Assembly (NCBI RefSeq): GCF_003130075.1
Contig: NZ_NRCW01000006.1
Span: 36,180-100,179 of the forward strand
DNA from: Aggregatibacter segnis
GTDB lineage: Bacteria > Pseudomonadota > Gammaproteobacteria > Enterobacterales > Pasteurellaceae
Length of the DNA: 64,000 bases
Direction of reading: 5' to 3'
Made by a program: the position numbers and the translations under genes. This document shows, piece by piece, positions 9,209 to 20,308 of the stretch (the stretch's first letter is position 1; the number at the start of each line of letters is the position of its first letter). The notes beneath the pieces were generated by a model that was given only the letters and a program-made list of their open reading frames with translations, ran no database searches and was not told the DNA's origin.

Positions 9209-10531
9209 TTATAGCAAGATATTGGCAAATAACAAACCAAAACCTAAGCAAAATGCCATACTTAATAAACCTGGTAGCATGAAACTGTGGTTGAAAATGT
9301 ATTTACCGATTCGAGTAGTACCTGTGGTATCAAAGTCAATTGAAGCGATGATTGGACCGTAGTTCGGGATAAAGAAATAACCGTTTACCGCAACAAACAC
9401 ACCAATCAAGATTGCCGGTGGAATACCAAGCGCAATACCCAATGGGAACAAGGTCGCTACGGTAGCGCCTTGGCTGTTTACGAGTACAGAAAGCACGAAC
9501 AAGGCGAAGGCAAATGTCCAAGGCGCTGTTTCTACTAAACCTTTAACTAAATCTTTTACTTCCTCAATGTGAGCTTGCATTAAGGTATCTCCTAACCATG
9601 CGATACCGAAAATAGCGATTACCGCACGCATACCAGCGTGGAATACGGAACCTTTGGTAATTTCAGTGCCATCCGGTTTACAGGTTAAGATAATTAGCGC
9701 ACCGATAGATAGCATGATGATTTCAATGGTATGTGCCATACCCATTGGTTTGCCATCAAATACCGGACGAAGAGAAGGCATTGCCCCCATTAATACAACA
9801 AGCAATGCACCAAACAAGAAAAGAGAAACAGAAATTTTTGCTGTTTTGCTGATCTCAAGTTCTTTTCCACTAATAGTTGAATTAAAGGCTTCGGCATATT
9901 TAGGATCGTTTAAACGACGTTGGTATTCCGGATCATCTTTTAATTCCTTACCCATTTTATTGACAAATAAACACGCGCAGAAAATACCAAGAACAGTGGA
10001 AGGAATCGTGACGATTAACACATCACCTAAATGAATACCTTGCGGTTCAAGGTACGCCACAACTGCAACTACAGCTGCAGCAATCGGGCTGGCAACAATA
10101 GCAAATTGAGAGGCAATAACTGCCATAGACATTGGTCGTTCAGGGCGAACACCATTTTGGCGGCTCACTTCGGCAATGACTGGTAATACAGAATATGCAA
10201 CGTGGCCGGTACCGGCTAATAGTGTAAAAGTCCAAGTGACTGCAGGTGCAATAAACGTAATGTGTTTTGGATTACGACGTAAAATATTGGTAGCAATTTT
10301 GATCATATAATCTAAACCGCCGGCTGCTTGCATTGCTGCTGCAGCGGAAACCACAGCCATAATCATAAACATTACGTCAATTGGCAAACCTGCCGGTTTT
10401 AAGCCAAAACCGAAAGACAAGATAGCAAGCCCCAAGCCGCCAAAAACACCCAAACCGATACCGCCAACACGTGCACCAACTAAAATACATAGCAACACGA
10501 TGGCGAATTGAAGTAAAAACATAGCAGACAT
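9209..10531 (-). CDS. dcuB: Anaerobic C4-dicarboxylate transporter, DcuA/DcuB family
   Basis: A 440-residue carrier with ten or more hydrophobic segments. Motifs shared with DcuA/DcuB are visible: [10 protein letters not shown] near residue 20, [11 protein letters not shown] near 70, RRNPK near 85, [29 protein letters not shown], and [14 protein letters not shown] near the C-terminus. These proteins exchange external fumarate, malate or aspartate for succinate during fumarate respiration. Sequence features of both DcuA and DcuB are mixed, so the letter is uncertain; the Haemophilus homologue is usually named dcuB. AGGAGG precedes the ATG. The upstream 256-base gap is AT-rich and probably carries anaerobic control sites, but I see no convincing FNR box. 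Confidence 0.85.
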   Translation of the reverse strand: MSAMFLLQFAIVLLCILVGARVGGIGLGVFGGLGLAILSFGFGLKPAGLPIDVMFMIMAVVSAAAAMQAAGGLDYMIKIATNILRRNPKHITFIAPAVTWTFTLLAGTGHVAYSVLPVIAEVSRQNGVRPERPMSMAVIASQFAIVASPIAAAVVAVVAYLEPQGIHLGDVLIVTIPSTVLGIFCACLFVNKMGKELKDDPEYQRRLNDPKYAEAFNSTISGKELEISKTAKISVSLFLFGALLVVLMGAMPSLRPVFDGKPMGMAHTIEIIMLSIGALIILTCKPDGTEITKGSVFHAGMRAVIAIFGIAWLGDTLMQAHIEEVKDLVKGLVETAPWTFAFALFVLSVLVNSQGATVATLFPLGIALGIPPAILIGVFVAVNGYFFIPNYGPIIASIDFDTTGTTRIGKYIFNHSFMLPGLLSMAFCLGFGLLFANILL

Positions 10532-10787
10532 ACTGCCTCCTTAGAGAATGAAATAAAATCTGTATAACGTATAAGAAATTATACTCAGTTATATTTTGAT
10601 AGAGATACCTTTCCAAGGCAATAGGGATTTAACAACCCAAAATTCAGCTTAATTATATAAGAATGTCATAATACTGAGTATGGCTGATTTTGAATGTTCT
10701 CATTAAATTATGATCCATATCAGGTTTTAAACAAAATTTTGATGGTTATTTCAACAAAATCAACATTCTCCGTAGAAACAATAACTT

Positions 10788-10816
10788 TTGATAAATAGTC
10801 AAAGTAAAGTTATACT
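10788..10816 (+). promoter_or_regulatory. Strong sigma-70 promoter of yibN-secB
   Basis: TTGATA (10788-10793), a 17-base spacer and TATACT (10811-10816). The first TTG of the -35 box could be misread as an in-frame start codon of yibN; its place in the promoter argues for the ATG at 10854 instead. Confidence 0.75.
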
Positions 10817-10853
10817 TGAGCCCTTATTTTTAAACCTAATTATTGAGAAATAT

Positions 10854-11294
10854 ATGGAAGAATTTATGCCGATGGCAATTGAATTTGCCAAAAATCATTC
10901 TTTAATTGTTGTTGCTTGGGTAGCTATTTTTCTAATGGTTATCTACCACTTCATCAAATCAGCCACCAGCAAAACAAAAGTGATTGAAAATACTGAAGCT
11001 ATTTCGTTAATCAACAACCAAAACGCTGTTGTTATTGATTTACGCTCAATGGATGACTTTAATAAAGGTCACATCATTAACAGTTTAAACCTGCTTCCTA
11101 CCGAAATTAAAAATCACAATATCGGTAAAATTGAACAGCATAAAGAGACACCTGTTATTTTGGTTTGTGCTAACGGCGTGACTTCCGCTTCTTCTGCTGA
11201 AATTTTAGCAAAACAAGGATTTAATCACGTTTATTCCTTGAAAGAAGGCCTTGCCGGCTGGCGAGCAGCAAATTTACCTTTAGTTAAAAAATAA
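10854..11294 (+). CDS. yibN: YibN family membrane-anchored rhodanese-domain protein
   Basis: A 146-residue protein with one N-terminal membrane helix (about residues 13-33) and a rhodanese-like domain containing [15 protein letters not shown] and, at the active-site loop, [20 protein letters not shown] Cys is present in that loop (about residue 105), as in an active sulfurtransferase, but the exact loop length should be checked. E. coli YibN has the same length and sits upstream of grxC-secB-gpsA-cysE; here grxC is missing and yibN is followed directly by secB. The ATG at 10854 was chosen because an upstream TTG in frame lies in the promoter's -35 box. Confidence 0.85.
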   Translation: MEEFMPMAIEFAKNHSLIVVAWVAIFLMVIYHFIKSATSKTKVIENTEAISLINNQNAVVIDLRSMDDFNKGHIINSLNLLPTEIKNHNIGKIEQHKETPVILVCANGVTSASSAEILAKQGFNHVYSLKEGLAGWRAANLPLVKK

Positions 11295-11308
11295 ATAAGG
11301 ATACAAAA

Positions 11309-11815
11309 ATGACCGAAGAAAACAAAGAAATCGTAAATAACGAAGAACAAGAGGTTCAAGCAGTACTTCAAATTCAACGTATTTATGTCAAAGACGTTTC
11401 TTTTGAAGCACCTAATTTGCCACACATTTTCAATCAAGAATGGAAACCAAAACTGGCTTTTGATTTATCCACCGAAACCGTTAAATTAGCCGATGATTTA
11501 TACGAAGTTTGTTTAAATATTTCCGTTGAAACCACTTTGGAAGATTCCGGCGATGTGGCTTTTATTTGTGAAGTGAAACAAGCCGGTGTATTTACTATTA
11601 GCGGTTTAGAAGATATGCAAATGGCACATTGCTTAACAGCTCAATGCCCAAATATGTTATTCCCTTACGCCCGTGAATTGGTTTCTAACTTAGTCAACCG
11701 CGGTACTTTCCCTGCATTAAATCTTTCTCCGGTTAACTTTGATGCTTTATTTGTTGAATATTTACAACGTCAACAACAAGAGCAAGAATCTGCCGAGCAA
11801 GCAAAAGCAAATTAA
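11309..11815 (+). CDS. secB: Protein-export chaperone SecB
   Basis: A 168-residue cytosolic homotetrameric chaperone that keeps secretory precursors unfolded and hands them to SecA. Typical SecB segments are present: [16 protein letters not shown] near residues 20-35, the strand around [17 protein letters not shown], and [19 protein letters not shown] (about 113-131) followed by [12 protein letters not shown]. The acidic/Gln-rich tail is normal for the family. It is 14 bases after yibN, with AAGGA as ribosome site, and is followed by a terminator. Confidence 0.97.
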   Translation: MTEENKEIVNNEEQEVQAVLQIQRIYVKDVSFEAPNLPHIFNQEWKPKLAFDLSTETVKLADDLYEVCLNISVETTLEDSGDVAFICEVKQAGVFTISGLEDMQMAHCLTAQCPNMLFPYARELVSNLVNRGTFPALNLSPVNFDALFVEYLQRQQQEQESAEQAKAN

Positions 11816-11822
11816 TCTCAAA

Positions 11823-11856
11823 AAACCCACTTTTGATAAAGTGGGTTCTATTTTTT
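11823..11856 (+). terminator. Rho-independent terminator after secB
   Basis: AACCCACTTT, loop TGAT, AAAGTGGGTT, then CTATTTTTT. It lies 36 bases before the gpsA start, so gpsA may need its own promoter or read-through. Confidence 0.85.
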
Positions 11857-11891
11857 CGTTACTCTCATTTTTATCCGTCAAGGAGTCAATG

Positions 11892-12905
11892 ATGAATACG
11901 ACCTTAACTCATTCTTCTATTACCGTACTAGGCGCCGGTTCTTTTGGTACCGCCTTGGCTATTGCATTTTCCCGTAACGGACATTTAACCCATCTTTGGG
12001 GACATAATTCGACAAAAATGCAAAAACTTGATAGTGAGCGACAAAATACCGAATTTTTACCGGAGATTGTTTTTCCCGATTCGTTACAAATAGAAACGGA
12101 TTTAGCTAAAGCCATTCAAGCTTCACGCGATTTATTATTAGCCGTTCCAAGCCATTGTTTTGGTGAAATTCTCGATCAAATTCGACTGCACTTACGTCCT
12201 GATAGCCGTATTGTTTGGGCTACAAAAGGCTTAGAAAGAGATACCGGTCGCTTGTTGGAAGACGTTATCAAAGAAAAATTAGGCAACCACTATCCTTTAG
12301 CGATACTTTCCGGCCCAACTTTTGCCAAAGAGTTGGCTTCTGGTCTTCCGACAGCAATCACCTTGGCTTCCAACGATGAAGCATTTGCATTGCAATTTCA
12401 AGCGCGCATTCATTGCAGCAAACATTTTCGCGTTTACATTAATAACGATATGCTTGGTGTACAACTTGGCGGTGCCATTAAAAACGTCATTGCCATTGGC
12501 GCAGGGATGTCCGACGGCATGGGATTTGGCGCAAATGCTAGAACAGCACTTATCACACGCGGTATTGCCGAAATATCTCGTTTAGGTATCGCCCTAGGCG
12601 CAAATCCAAATACTTTTATGGGTATGTCCGGCTTAGGTGATCTTGTTTTAACCTGTACTGATAATCAGTCCCGTAACCGTCGTTTTGGCATGATGTTAGG
12701 GCAAGGTTTTTCCGCTCAAACAGCAATGGATAATATTGGTCAAGTAGTAGAAGGTTTCTATAACACCAAAGAGGCCCATTTACTTGCACAACGACACGGC
12801 ATTGAAATGCCTATCACTGAACAAATTTACCAAGTCCTGTTCTGTGGCAAAAATGCTAAAGAAGCCGCATTGAGTTTATTAGGTAGAGAACGTAAAGAGG
12901 AATAA
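11892..12905 (+). CDS. gpsA: NAD(P)+-dependent glycerol-3-phosphate dehydrogenase
   Basis: A 337-residue enzyme that reduces dihydroxyacetone phosphate to sn-glycerol 3-phosphate for phospholipid synthesis. The Rossmann glycine motif [14 protein letters not shown] is at about residues 9-22. [12 protein letters not shown] and the catalytic-lysine segment [20 protein letters not shown] follow, with the substrate-binding region [10 protein letters not shown] near the C-terminus. The start is the second of two adjacent ATGs, giving six bases after AGGAG; the first (11889) would be too close. Three bases separate its stop from cysE. Confidence 0.95.
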   Translation: MNTTLTHSSITVLGAGSFGTALAIAFSRNGHLTHLWGHNSTKMQKLDSERQNTEFLPEIVFPDSLQIETDLAKAIQASRDLLLAVPSHCFGEILDQIRLHLRPDSRIVWATKGLERDTGRLLEDVIKEKLGNHYPLAILSGPTFAKELASGLPTAITLASNDEAFALQFQARIHCSKHFRVYINNDMLGVQLGGAIKNVIAIGAGMSDGMGFGANARTALITRGIAEISRLGIALGANPNTFMGMSGLGDLVLTCTDNQSRNRRFGMMLGQGFSAQTAMDNIGQVVEGFYNTKEAHLLAQRHGIEMPITEQIYQVLFCGKNAKEAALSLLGRERKEE

Positions 12906-12908
12906 TCC

Positions 12909-13706
12909 ATGTCATCAACGGTTTGGCAAAATATTCGTCAGGAAGCAAAAGAGTTAGTGGATAACGAACCTATGCTTGCCAGTTTTTTCCATTCAACGAT
13001 TTTAAAACATCATAATTTAGGCAGTGCATTAAGTTACATTTTAGCCAACAAATTGGCCAACACGATTATGCCGGCTATTGCGTTACGCGAAATTATCGAA
13101 GAAACCTATCAGGAAAAACCAAGCATTATTGAATGTGCCGCTTTTGATATTCAAGCCGTTCGTCAACGAGATCCGGCGGTAGAACTTTGGTCAACCCCTT
13201 TGCTTTATTTAAAAGGGTTTCACGCTATTCAAAGTTATCGCATTACCCATCATTTATGGCAACAAAACCGCAAAGCGCTAGCTATTTATTTGCAAAACCA
13301 AATTTCTGTTGCATTTGACGTGGACATTCACCCTGCAGCCAAAATCGGCCATGGCATTATGTTCGACCATGCCACCGGTATTGTTGTCGGCGAAACCTCC
13401 GTGATTGAAAATAACGTGTCTATTCTACAAGGTGTCACCCTAGGAGGTACCGGAAAAGAATGTGGTGATCGTCATCCAAAAATTCGTGAAGGCGTGATGA
13501 TTGGTGCGGGTGCAAAAATTTTGGGCAATATTGAAGTGGGAAAATACGCCAAAATCGGCGCGAATTCTGTTGTATTACAACCTATCCCCGACTATGCCAC
13601 CGCCGCAGGCATACCGGCACGTATAATCGGAAAAGACAAAGACGCCAAACCGGCATTTGAGATGAACCAAAATTTTATTGATTTAGGAATGGAATTGAAT
13701 ATTTAG
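12909..13706 (+). CDS. cysE: Serine O-acetyltransferase CysE
   Basis: A 265-residue enzyme forming O-acetylserine from serine and acetyl-CoA, the first step of cysteine synthesis. The N-terminal helical domain (about 1-140) is followed by a left-handed parallel beta-helix of hexapeptide repeats containing DIHPAAKIGHGIMFDHATG, GETSVIENNVSILQGVTLGG and the loop KECGDRHPKIREGV. The C-terminal tail ends FIDLGMELNI; such Ile-ending tails bind cysteine synthase CysK. It is translationally close to gpsA, with an order conserved from enterobacteria. Confidence 0.96.
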   Translation: MSSTVWQNIRQEAKELVDNEPMLASFFHSTILKHHNLGSALSYILANKLANTIMPAIALREIIEETYQEKPSIIECAAFDIQAVRQRDPAVELWSTPLLYLKGFHAIQSYRITHHLWQQNRKALAIYLQNQISVAFDVDIHPAAKIGHGIMFDHATGIVVGETSVIENNVSILQGVTLGGTGKECGDRHPKIREGVMIGAGAKILGNIEVGKYAKIGANSVVLQPIPDYATAAGIPARIIGKDKDAKPAFEMNQNFIDLGMELNI

Positions 13707-13737
13707 GCTCAACAAGGATCTCAAGGTTGAGCCTAAA
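13702..13737. terminator. Inverted repeat between cysE and glpX (possible terminator)
   Basis: TTTAGGCTCAAC and GTTGAGCCTAAA pair perfectly around a 12-base loop. It overlaps the cysE stop codon. Neither strand has a proper T-run after it, so it may be a weak or rho-assisted terminator or an mRNA-stabilising hairpin. Confidence 0.5.
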
Positions 13738-13770
13738 ACATCTTCAAAAGTGACCGCTCTTTAACGTTTG

Positions 13771-14784
13771 TTAAGCGCCGATTAAACGTGAAAGTGCGGT
13801 GTCTTTTCGGTCTAAATAATGGGTAGATTGAATACGACGGATTGTTCTGGATTTTCCTCGAATTAATAAGGTTTCCGTGGTTGCCAGATTGCCTTTACGA
13901 TGAATACCTTTTAATAGGTCACCATTAGTAATTCCGGTGGCCGCAAAAACTAAATTGTCGTCACGCACTAATTGTTCAAGCTGTAATACAGTATTTACTT
14001 GAACACCCATTTCTTCACAACGACGTATTTCTTCTGCTGCCAACGCATTATTTTCCGGTGTTTCCCCTTTAACGACATTTCTTGGTAATAAACGGGATTG
14101 CATATCCCCCCCTAAAGCTCGAATTGCCGCCGCCGCAATAACGCCTTCCGGTGCACCGCCAATACCGTACACCATGTCAATTTCAGCTTCCGGTAAACAA
14201 CATAATACCGATGCCGCAATATCACCATCTGGAATAGTAAATACGCGTACACCTAATTGATGCATTTTATCAATAACCTCTTTATGACGAGGTTTATCCA
14301 AAATCGTTACCGTTAAGTCAGATAATAATTTACCCAATTTAGAGGCGACACGACGCAAGTTTTGTTCAAGCGGTAAATTTAAATCGATGATGCCTTTTGC
14401 CTCCGGGCCAACCACCATTTTTTCCATATACATATCAGGCGCTTTTAAAAAAGTATTTTTACCGCCTGCTGCCAACACGGAAATAGCATTAGTTTGTCCC
14501 ATGGCCGTCATACGCGTGCCATCAATTGGATCAACGGCAATTGACACTAACTCGCCCATGCCGGACCCTACTTTTTCACCAATATACAGCATTGGCGCTT
14601 GATCAATTTCCCCTTCACCAATAACAACTTCTGCGTCCATATGCACTAAATTCAACATATAACGCATTGCTTTCACGGCGGCATCATCAGCCGAATTTTT
14701 ATCACCACGTCCTAACCAAGCAAACCCGGCTAATGCGGCGACTTCTGTTACTCTTGAAAACTCAATGGCTAATGATCTGTTCAT
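13771..14784 (-). CDS. glpX: Class II fructose-1,6-bisphosphatase GlpX
   Basis: A 337-residue metal-dependent phosphatase converting fructose 1,6-bisphosphate to fructose 6-phosphate in gluconeogenesis. The metal-binding motif VDPIDGTRMTAMG is at about residues 83-95. An upstream DKNSADDAAVKAMR segment and VIGEGEIDQAPMLYIGE supply the other acidic ligands, and YGIGGAPEGV is typical of the C-terminal half. It stands alone on the minus strand, and a palindrome matching the PurR consensus lies 50 bases upstream. Confidence 0.95.
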   Translation of the reverse strand: MNRSLAIEFSRVTEVAALAGFAWLGRGDKNSADDAAVKAMRYMLNLVHMDAEVVIGEGEIDQAPMLYIGEKVGSGMGELVSIAVDPIDGTRMTAMGQTNAISVLAAGGKNTFLKAPDMYMEKMVVGPEAKGIIDLNLPLEQNLRRVASKLGKLLSDLTVTILDKPRHKEVIDKMHQLGVRVFTIPDGDIAASVLCCLPEAEIDMVYGIGGAPEGVIAAAAIRALGGDMQSRLLPRNVVKGETPENNALAAEEIRRCEEMGVQVNTVLQLEQLVRDDNLVFAATGITNGDLLKGIHRKGNLATTETLLIRGKSRTIRRIQSTHYLDRKDTALSRLIGA

Positions 14785-14833
14785 GGGAATTCCTTAAAAA
14801 TGAGAAGTAAAAAAATCGGCTTATTTTATCACT

Positions 14834-14849
14834 AAGCAAACGTTTGCAT
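14834..14849. promoter_or_regulatory. PurR-like operator upstream of glpX
   Basis: AAGCAAACGTTTGCAT fits every fixed position of the E. coli PurR consensus ANGCAANCGNTTNCNT. It lies between divergent glpX and zapB, 50 bases from the glpX start. A different LacI-family repressor could use the same palindrome. Confidence 0.55.
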
Positions 14850-14977
14850 ACCAAAAACATCAAGAAATTTTCTACAGGGTAATTAATTCAAAGATTATTT
14901 GATTCTCCGCTTTAATAAAAACAATTAACTAGGTAGAATAAAGCCACTTTTATCCATTTGTTTTAGAGGAAATTACC

Positions 14978-15196
14978 ATGTCATTCGAAGTATTAGATCA
15001 GTTAGAAAACAAAATTAAGCAAACAGTTGAAACTATTCAATTACTTCAATTAGAAGTTGAAGAATTAAAAGAAAAAAACAACAAATCACAACAAGAAAAC
15101 GATGCATTACGTGGTGAAAACGAACAGTTAAGAAACGAACAGCAAAATATTCAAGAGCGTTTACGTTCCATCATAGGCATGACTGATGGTATCTAA
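14978..15196 (+). CDS. zapB: Cell division factor ZapB
   Basis: A 72-residue protein that is almost entirely coiled coil: leucine/isoleucine heptads run from about residue 5 to 65 with many Glu, Lys and Gln. The N-terminus [15 protein letters not shown] is typical of ZapB, which is recruited to the Z-ring by ZapA and links it to the chromosome terminus. A strong AGAGGAAA ribosome site precedes the ATG and a terminator follows at once. A weak -10 (TAGAAT, 14934-14939) is visible. Confidence 0.92.
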   Translation: MSFEVLDQLENKIKQTVETIQLLQLEVEELKEKNNKSQQENDALRGENEQLRNEQQNIQERLRSIIGMTDGI

Positions 15197-15213
15197 TCGA
15201 TTAATAAAAAACA

Positions 15214-15244
15214 AAGGCTTAGTTAATCTAAGCCTTCTTTTTTT
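15214..15244 (+). terminator. Rho-independent terminator after zapB
   Basis: AAGGCTTAG, loop TTAAT, CTAAGCCTT, then CTTTTTTT. It ends only ten bases before the mioC ATG, so mioC transcription must depend on read-through or on initiation within this short space. Confidence 0.85.
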
Positions 15245-15254
15245 GGAGAAAAAA

Positions 15255-15716
15255 ATGCAACCTAAAATTTGCTTAATTACCGGCAGCACCTTAGGCGGTG
15301 CCGAATATGTTGCCGAACATTTAGAAAACCTATTACAACAACAAGGTTTCAGTACCGAATTACATCATGGACCTACATTGAATGAGGTTATCAATGAAAA
15401 ATTATGGTTGGTGGTAACCTCCACCCATGGCGCAGGAGAACTGCCGGATAACCTCAAACCGTTATTTGAAGCCCTTGATGCAAGTGATATAGATCTTTCA
15501 ACATTGAAATTTGCGGTGATCGGTTTAGGTAATTCCGATTACGATACCTTTTGCTTTGCCGTGGATAGAGTAGAACAAACGTTATCGGCAAAAAGTGCGG
15601 TCAAAATAACTGATGCTTTGCGTATTGACGTCTTAACAGAAACCGACCAAGAACAATGCGTAGAGAACTGGTTGCCCAATTTTACGAATAAAATTTCATC
15701 AATTTCGTTTTCATAA
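15255..15716 (+). CDS. mioC: MioC, flavodoxin-like protein
   Basis: A 153-residue FMN-binding flavodoxin-fold protein. [16 protein letters not shown] near the N-terminus is the phosphate-binding loop, [12 protein letters not shown] the second FMN loop, and [11 protein letters not shown] the third. MioC has been implicated in biotin synthase electron supply in E. coli. Its gene borders oriC there, as here, and transcription through it can enter the origin. The ATG at 15255 follows GGAGAAAA; an upstream in-frame extension would run through the terminator and is unlikely. Confidence 0.92.
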   Translation: MQPKICLITGSTLGGAEYVAEHLENLLQQQGFSTELHHGPTLNEVINEKLWLVVTSTHGAGELPDNLKPLFEALDASDIDLSTLKFAVIGLGNSDYDTFCFAVDRVEQTLSAKSAVKITDALRIDVLTETDQEQCVENWLPNFTNKISSISFS

Positions 15717-16138
15717 AATCAATTAACAAGAAAAAACACTTGTGGATAACTTAACATAAAATTGTGAGAAATCTGTTTTTATAACATGGGTAAGTTTTTC
15801 AAAAGATCATGCTGTGGATAAACCACGAAGTTATACACAAGAATTGAAGTGTAGGATCAGTAAGATCTTAACAGTTTTAAAAATGATCTATGTTCTTCAT
15901 TTACAACATAAAAAAGATCTTATTCAAGTTATTCAGCGATCCTAATAGTAGTAATAATAAAATAGATCTTTATATAGAGATCTTATTCTTATTAGCGAGA
16001 GATCCTTTTAACGATCTCACTTACTCTTTCACTGAAACTGTCCTTTTAACAAAACAAGATTTTCAGTAGAATAGCGACCAATTTTTTTAAAGGATCAAAA
16101 GATCCGTACCTCATTCAAAATAGAGATCATTCATAATC
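15717..16138. other. oriC: Chromosomal replication origin oriC
   Basis: A 422-base gap between mioC and mnmG, the same position as E. coli oriC. It contains two perfect DnaA boxes on the minus strand (TGTGGATAA at 15741-15749 and 15813-15821) and one on the plus strand (TTATACACA at 15831-15839). There are 13 GATC sites from 15805 to 16128, far above chance, consistent with Dam/SeqA control. AT-rich units beginning GATCTTATTC, GATCTTTATA and GATCTTATTC recur between 15916 and 16000 and resemble the duplex-unwinding 13-mers. Unwinding is expected on the mnmG side, to the right of the DnaA boxes. Confidence 0.93.
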
Positions 16139-18028
16139 ATGTTTTACACTGAAACCTATGATGTCATCGTGATCGGTGGCGGTCATGCAGGGACTGAAGC
16201 CGCATTGGCGCCTGCTCGTATGGGATTAAAAACCCTATTACTTACGCATAATGTAGATACCCTAGGACAAATGTCTTGTAACCCGGCAATTGGCGGAATA
16301 GGAAAAGGCCATTTAGTCAGAGAGATTGATGCCATGGGCGGTTTAATGGCCACGGCAGCAGATCAGGCAGGTATTCAATTTCGTACACTAAATAGCAGTA
16401 AAGGTCCGGCCGTGCGAGCGACTCGTGCACAGGCAGACCGTGTGCTATATCGACAAGCAGTAAGAATTGCTCTTGAAAATCAACCTAATTTAGATATTTT
16501 CCAACAAGAAGTCAGCGATATTTTAGTAGAGCAAGAGCGCGCTACCGGTGTCGTGACGAAAATGGGACTGAAATTTCATGCGAAATCAGTAATTTTAACT
16601 GCCGGCACGTTCTTAGCCGGTAAGATCCATATTGGTTTGGAAAATTACGAAGGTGGACGCGCGGGTGATCCTGCTTCTGTTACACTTTCTCATCATTTAA
16701 GAGATCTTGGTTTACGTGTGGATCGTTTAAAAACGGGAACACCCCCACGTATTGATGCGCGTACCATTGATTTTTCCGTACTTGCTGAACAGCATGGTGA
16801 TGCACAATTGCCGGTATTTTCTTTCATGGGATCCGTTGATCAACATCCTCGCCAAATTCCGTGTTTTATTACACATACGAATGAAAAAACGCACGAGGTG
16901 ATCCGTCATAATTTGGATCGTAGCCCGATGTACACGGGAGTTATCGAAGGAATTGGTCCGCGTTATTGCCCATCTATCGAAGATAAAGTAATGCGTTTTG
17001 CCGATCGTAATTCGCATCAAATTTATTTAGAACCAGAAGGTTTAACCACAAATGAAATTTACCCGAACGGGATTTCCACCAGTTTGCCATTTGACGTGCA
17101 AATGGGCATTGTGAATTCCATGAAAGGGTTGGAAAATGCGCGCATTATTAAGCCGGGTTATGCCATTGAATATGATTATTTTGACCCACGTGATTTAAAA
17201 CCAACTTTAGAAACCAAATCCATTCAAGGTTTATTCTTTGCCGGTCAAATTAACGGTACGACCGGTTATGAAGAGGCTGCTTCTCAAGGGTTGTTAGCAG
17301 GAATTAACGCGGGTCTTTATGTGCAAGAAAAAGAGGCTTGGTTCCCACGTCGTGATCAGGCTTACATGGGAGTATTGGTGGATGATCTTTGCACGCTTGG
17401 CACCAAAGAACCTTATCGCGTATTCACGTCCCGAGCGGAATATCGTTTGTTATTGCGTGAAGATAATGCCGACATTCGTTTGACACCGATTGCCCATGAA
17501 TTAGGGTTAATTGACGAAGCCCGCTGGGCACGTTTCAACCAGAAAATGGAAAATATTGAACAAGAACGTCAGCGTTTACGTAGTATTTGGTTACATCCGC
17601 GTTCAGAACATTTAGAAGAAGCCAACCAAGTATTGGGCAGTCCGTTGGTGCGTGAAGCCAGTGGTGAAGATTTATTGCGTCGTCCGGAAATAAATTATCA
17701 AATTTTGACCGCACTTACGCCATTTCAGCCGCCGATGGGCGATAAAGAAGCCATTGAACAAGTGGAAATTGCGATTAAATATCAAGGGTATATAGAACAT
17801 CAGCAAGACGAAATCGAAAAACAAAAACGTCATGAAAATACGGCTATTCCGGCTAACTTTGATTACAGTAAAGTGTCTGGTTTATCCAATGAAGTACGTG
17901 CGAAGTTGGAACAGCATCGCCCGGTGTCTATTGGACAAGCCAGCCGTATTTCCGGTATTACGCCGGCAGCCATTTCCATTATTTTGGTGAATTTGAAAAA
18001 ACAAGGCATGTTAAAACGTGGTGAGTAA
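16139..18028 (+). CDS. mnmG: tRNA uridine 5-carboxymethylaminomethyl modification enzyme MnmG (GidA)
   Basis: A 629-residue FAD enzyme that, with MnmE, modifies the wobble uridine of several tRNAs. The FAD motif [21 protein letters not shown] is near the N-terminus. [30 protein letters not shown] and [13 protein letters not shown] are family signatures, and the C-terminal helical domain ends with [20 protein letters not shown]. It is next to oriC as in most gammaproteobacteria. Its stop overlaps the rsmG start by one base (TAATG). Confidence 0.97.
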   Translation: MFYTETYDVIVIGGGHAGTEAALAPARMGLKTLLLTHNVDTLGQMSCNPAIGGIGKGHLVREIDAMGGLMATAADQAGIQFRTLNSSKGPAVRATRAQADRVLYRQAVRIALENQPNLDIFQQEVSDILVEQERATGVVTKMGLKFHAKSVILTAGTFLAGKIHIGLENYEGGRAGDPASVTLSHHLRDLGLRVDRLKTGTPPRIDARTIDFSVLAEQHGDAQLPVFSFMGSVDQHPRQIPCFITHTNEKTHEVIRHNLDRSPMYTGVIEGIGPRYCPSIEDKVMRFADRNSHQIYLEPEGLTTNEIYPNGISTSLPFDVQMGIVNSMKGLENARIIKPGYAIEYDYFDPRDLKPTLETKSIQGLFFAGQINGTTGYEEAASQGLLAGINAGLYVQEKEAWFPRRDQAYMGVLVDDLCTLGTKEPYRVFTSRAEYRLLLREDNADIRLTPIAHELGLIDEARWARFNQKMENIEQERQRLRSIWLHPRSEHLEEANQVLGSPLVREASGEDLLRRPEINYQILTALTPFQPPMGDKEAIEQVEIAIKYQGYIEHQQDEIEKQKRHENTAIPANFDYSKVSGLSNEVRAKLEQHRPVSIGQASRISGITPAAISIILVNLKKQGMLKRGE

Positions 18029-18657
18029 TGGCTAATTTAGAACTTCAATTAACGGATAAGCTAAAAACATTATTAAAACAAACCGCACTTTCTGTCACAG
18101 ATCAGCAACTTAAACAGTTAGTGAAGCTAGTTTTATTACTGGATAAATGGAATAAGGCATATAACCTGACTTCAGTACGTGATCCGCAGGAAATGGTGGT
18201 GAAACATATTTTAGATAGTATTGTGGTTAGCCCTTATTTACAAGGTAACCGTTTTATTGATGTCGGCACCGGTCCAGGCTTGCCCGGTTTGCCTTTAGCT
18301 ATCGTTAATCCGCAAAAACAATTTGTTTTATTGGATAGTTTAGGTAAACGTATTAGTTTTATTCGTAATGCTATTCGTGAGCTGGGGCTAACCAATGTAG
18401 AACCGGTACTAAGTCGAGTAGAAGATTACCATCCCGATCATCAATTTGATGGCGTGTTAAGTCGTGCTTTTGCTTCCTTAAAAGATATGACCGACTGGTG
18501 TCATCATTTACCTAAATCGGATGGATTATTTTATGCGCTAAAAGGTCTTTATCACGAAGAAGAAGTGAAAGAATTAAATCCTCAATTTAAGGTGAAAAAT
18601 GTCATTAAATTAGAGGTTCCCGAACTAACCGGGGAGCGGCATTTGGTCATTTTGTGA
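18028..18657 (+). CDS. rsmG: 16S rRNA m7G527 methyltransferase RsmG (GidB)
   Basis: A 209-residue SAM-dependent methyltransferase acting on G527 of 16S rRNA. The SAM-binding motif [16 protein letters not shown] is at about residues 73-88, preceded by [31 protein letters not shown] follows. Loss of this modification gives low-level streptomycin resistance in other bacteria. It is coupled to mnmG and followed by a terminator, separating it from the atp operon. Confidence 0.96.
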   Translation: MANLELQLTDKLKTLLKQTALSVTDQQLKQLVKLVLLLDKWNKAYNLTSVRDPQEMVVKHILDSIVVSPYLQGNRFIDVGTGPGLPGLPLAIVNPQKQFVLLDSLGKRISFIRNAIRELGLTNVEPVLSRVEDYHPDHQFDGVLSRAFASLKDMTDWCHHLPKSDGLFYALKGLYHEEEVKELNPQFKVKNVIKLEVPELTGERHLVIL

Positions 18658-18667
18658 TGATTTGTTT

Positions 18668-18700
18668 AAAGTGTGATTTATTTAACACTTTTTTTACTTT
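18668..18700 (+). terminator. Rho-independent terminator after rsmG
   Basis: AAAGTGT, ten-base loop, ACACTTT, then a T-rich tail (TTTTACTTTTTT). The stem is short (seven pairs). Confidence 0.65.
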
Positions 18701-18706
18701 TTTATG

Positions 18707-18734
18707 TTGAATCTCTTTAGTTCAAAGGTATAAT
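18707..18734 (+). promoter_or_regulatory. Sigma-70 promoter of the atp operon
   Basis: TTGAAT at 18707-18712, 16-base spacer, TATAAT at 18729-18734, 31 bases before the atpI ATG. Confidence 0.75.
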
Positions 18735-18765
18735 TAGCCAGTTTTTGCATATAAAAAGTAAAATA

Positions 18766-19140
18766 ATGTCCAGAGTTTTAACGCAGACTAAAAATCGTTA
18801 TAAAAAAACGATGCTAACAGAGATTGGTATCATCCTCGTTTTGAGTGTGCTGTTAGCTTTCTGGAATGGAAAAAGTGCGGTTGATTTTAGTTTAGGATTT
18901 CTCTGTGCTTTTTTACCTTTTTGTTTTTTTGTTTATGTGGTTTTTTATCGCAAACAAAATTTATCAACAAAACTGACCGCACTTTATCGTGGGGAATTTG
19001 TTAAATTTATCTTAACAATTATTCTTATCGCTGTAGCATTTAAATGGTTGGTTATAAAAGAATTTATTCTATTTTTTATAGGTTTTTTTATGGCATTAAT
19101 GTTGAATAACCTCATTCCATTTTTGCTTAATAGGTCTTAA
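18766..19140 (+). CDS. atpI: ATP synthase protein I (AtpI)
   Basis: A 124-residue protein with four hydrophobic segments and a basic N-terminus. AtpI is a small membrane protein at the head of atp operons that helps assembly of the c-ring. This copy carries two uptake-signal sequences inside its coding region (near 18871 and 18977, opposite orientation). The ATG at 18766 was chosen; an in-frame TTG seven codons upstream is possible but lies close to the promoter. Sequence similarity to AtpI is low in general, so position first in the operon is a main argument. Confidence 0.85.
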   Translation: MSRVLTQTKNRYKKTMLTEIGIILVLSVLLAFWNGKSAVDFSLGFLCAFLPFCFFVYVVFYRKQNLSTKLTALYRGEFVKFILTIILIAVAFKWLVIKEFILFFIGFFMALMLNNLIPFLLNRS

Positions 19141-19149
19141 TTTTTATAA

Positions 19150-19947
<798 letters not shown>

Positions 19948-19986
19948 TTTTATTTTTTTATTAACCAGCTCTAGGGCTAAACTTAA

Positions 19987-20259
<273 letters not shown>

Positions 20260-20308
20260 TCACCTTATTTGCTTATCAACGTAAAACAAGCAGATTAAGG
20301 AGGACGTT

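Noticed and set aside
10601..10614. TTGATAGAGATACC upstream of the Dcu carrier as a possible FNR box
   Set aside because: Only one half matches TTGAT-N4-ATCAA; seven of ten key bases at best, which AT-rich DNA gives by chance.
10788..10853. TTG at 10788 as the yibN start
   Set aside because: It is the -35 hexamer of a very good promoter, and the ATG at 10854 gives the usual YibN length.
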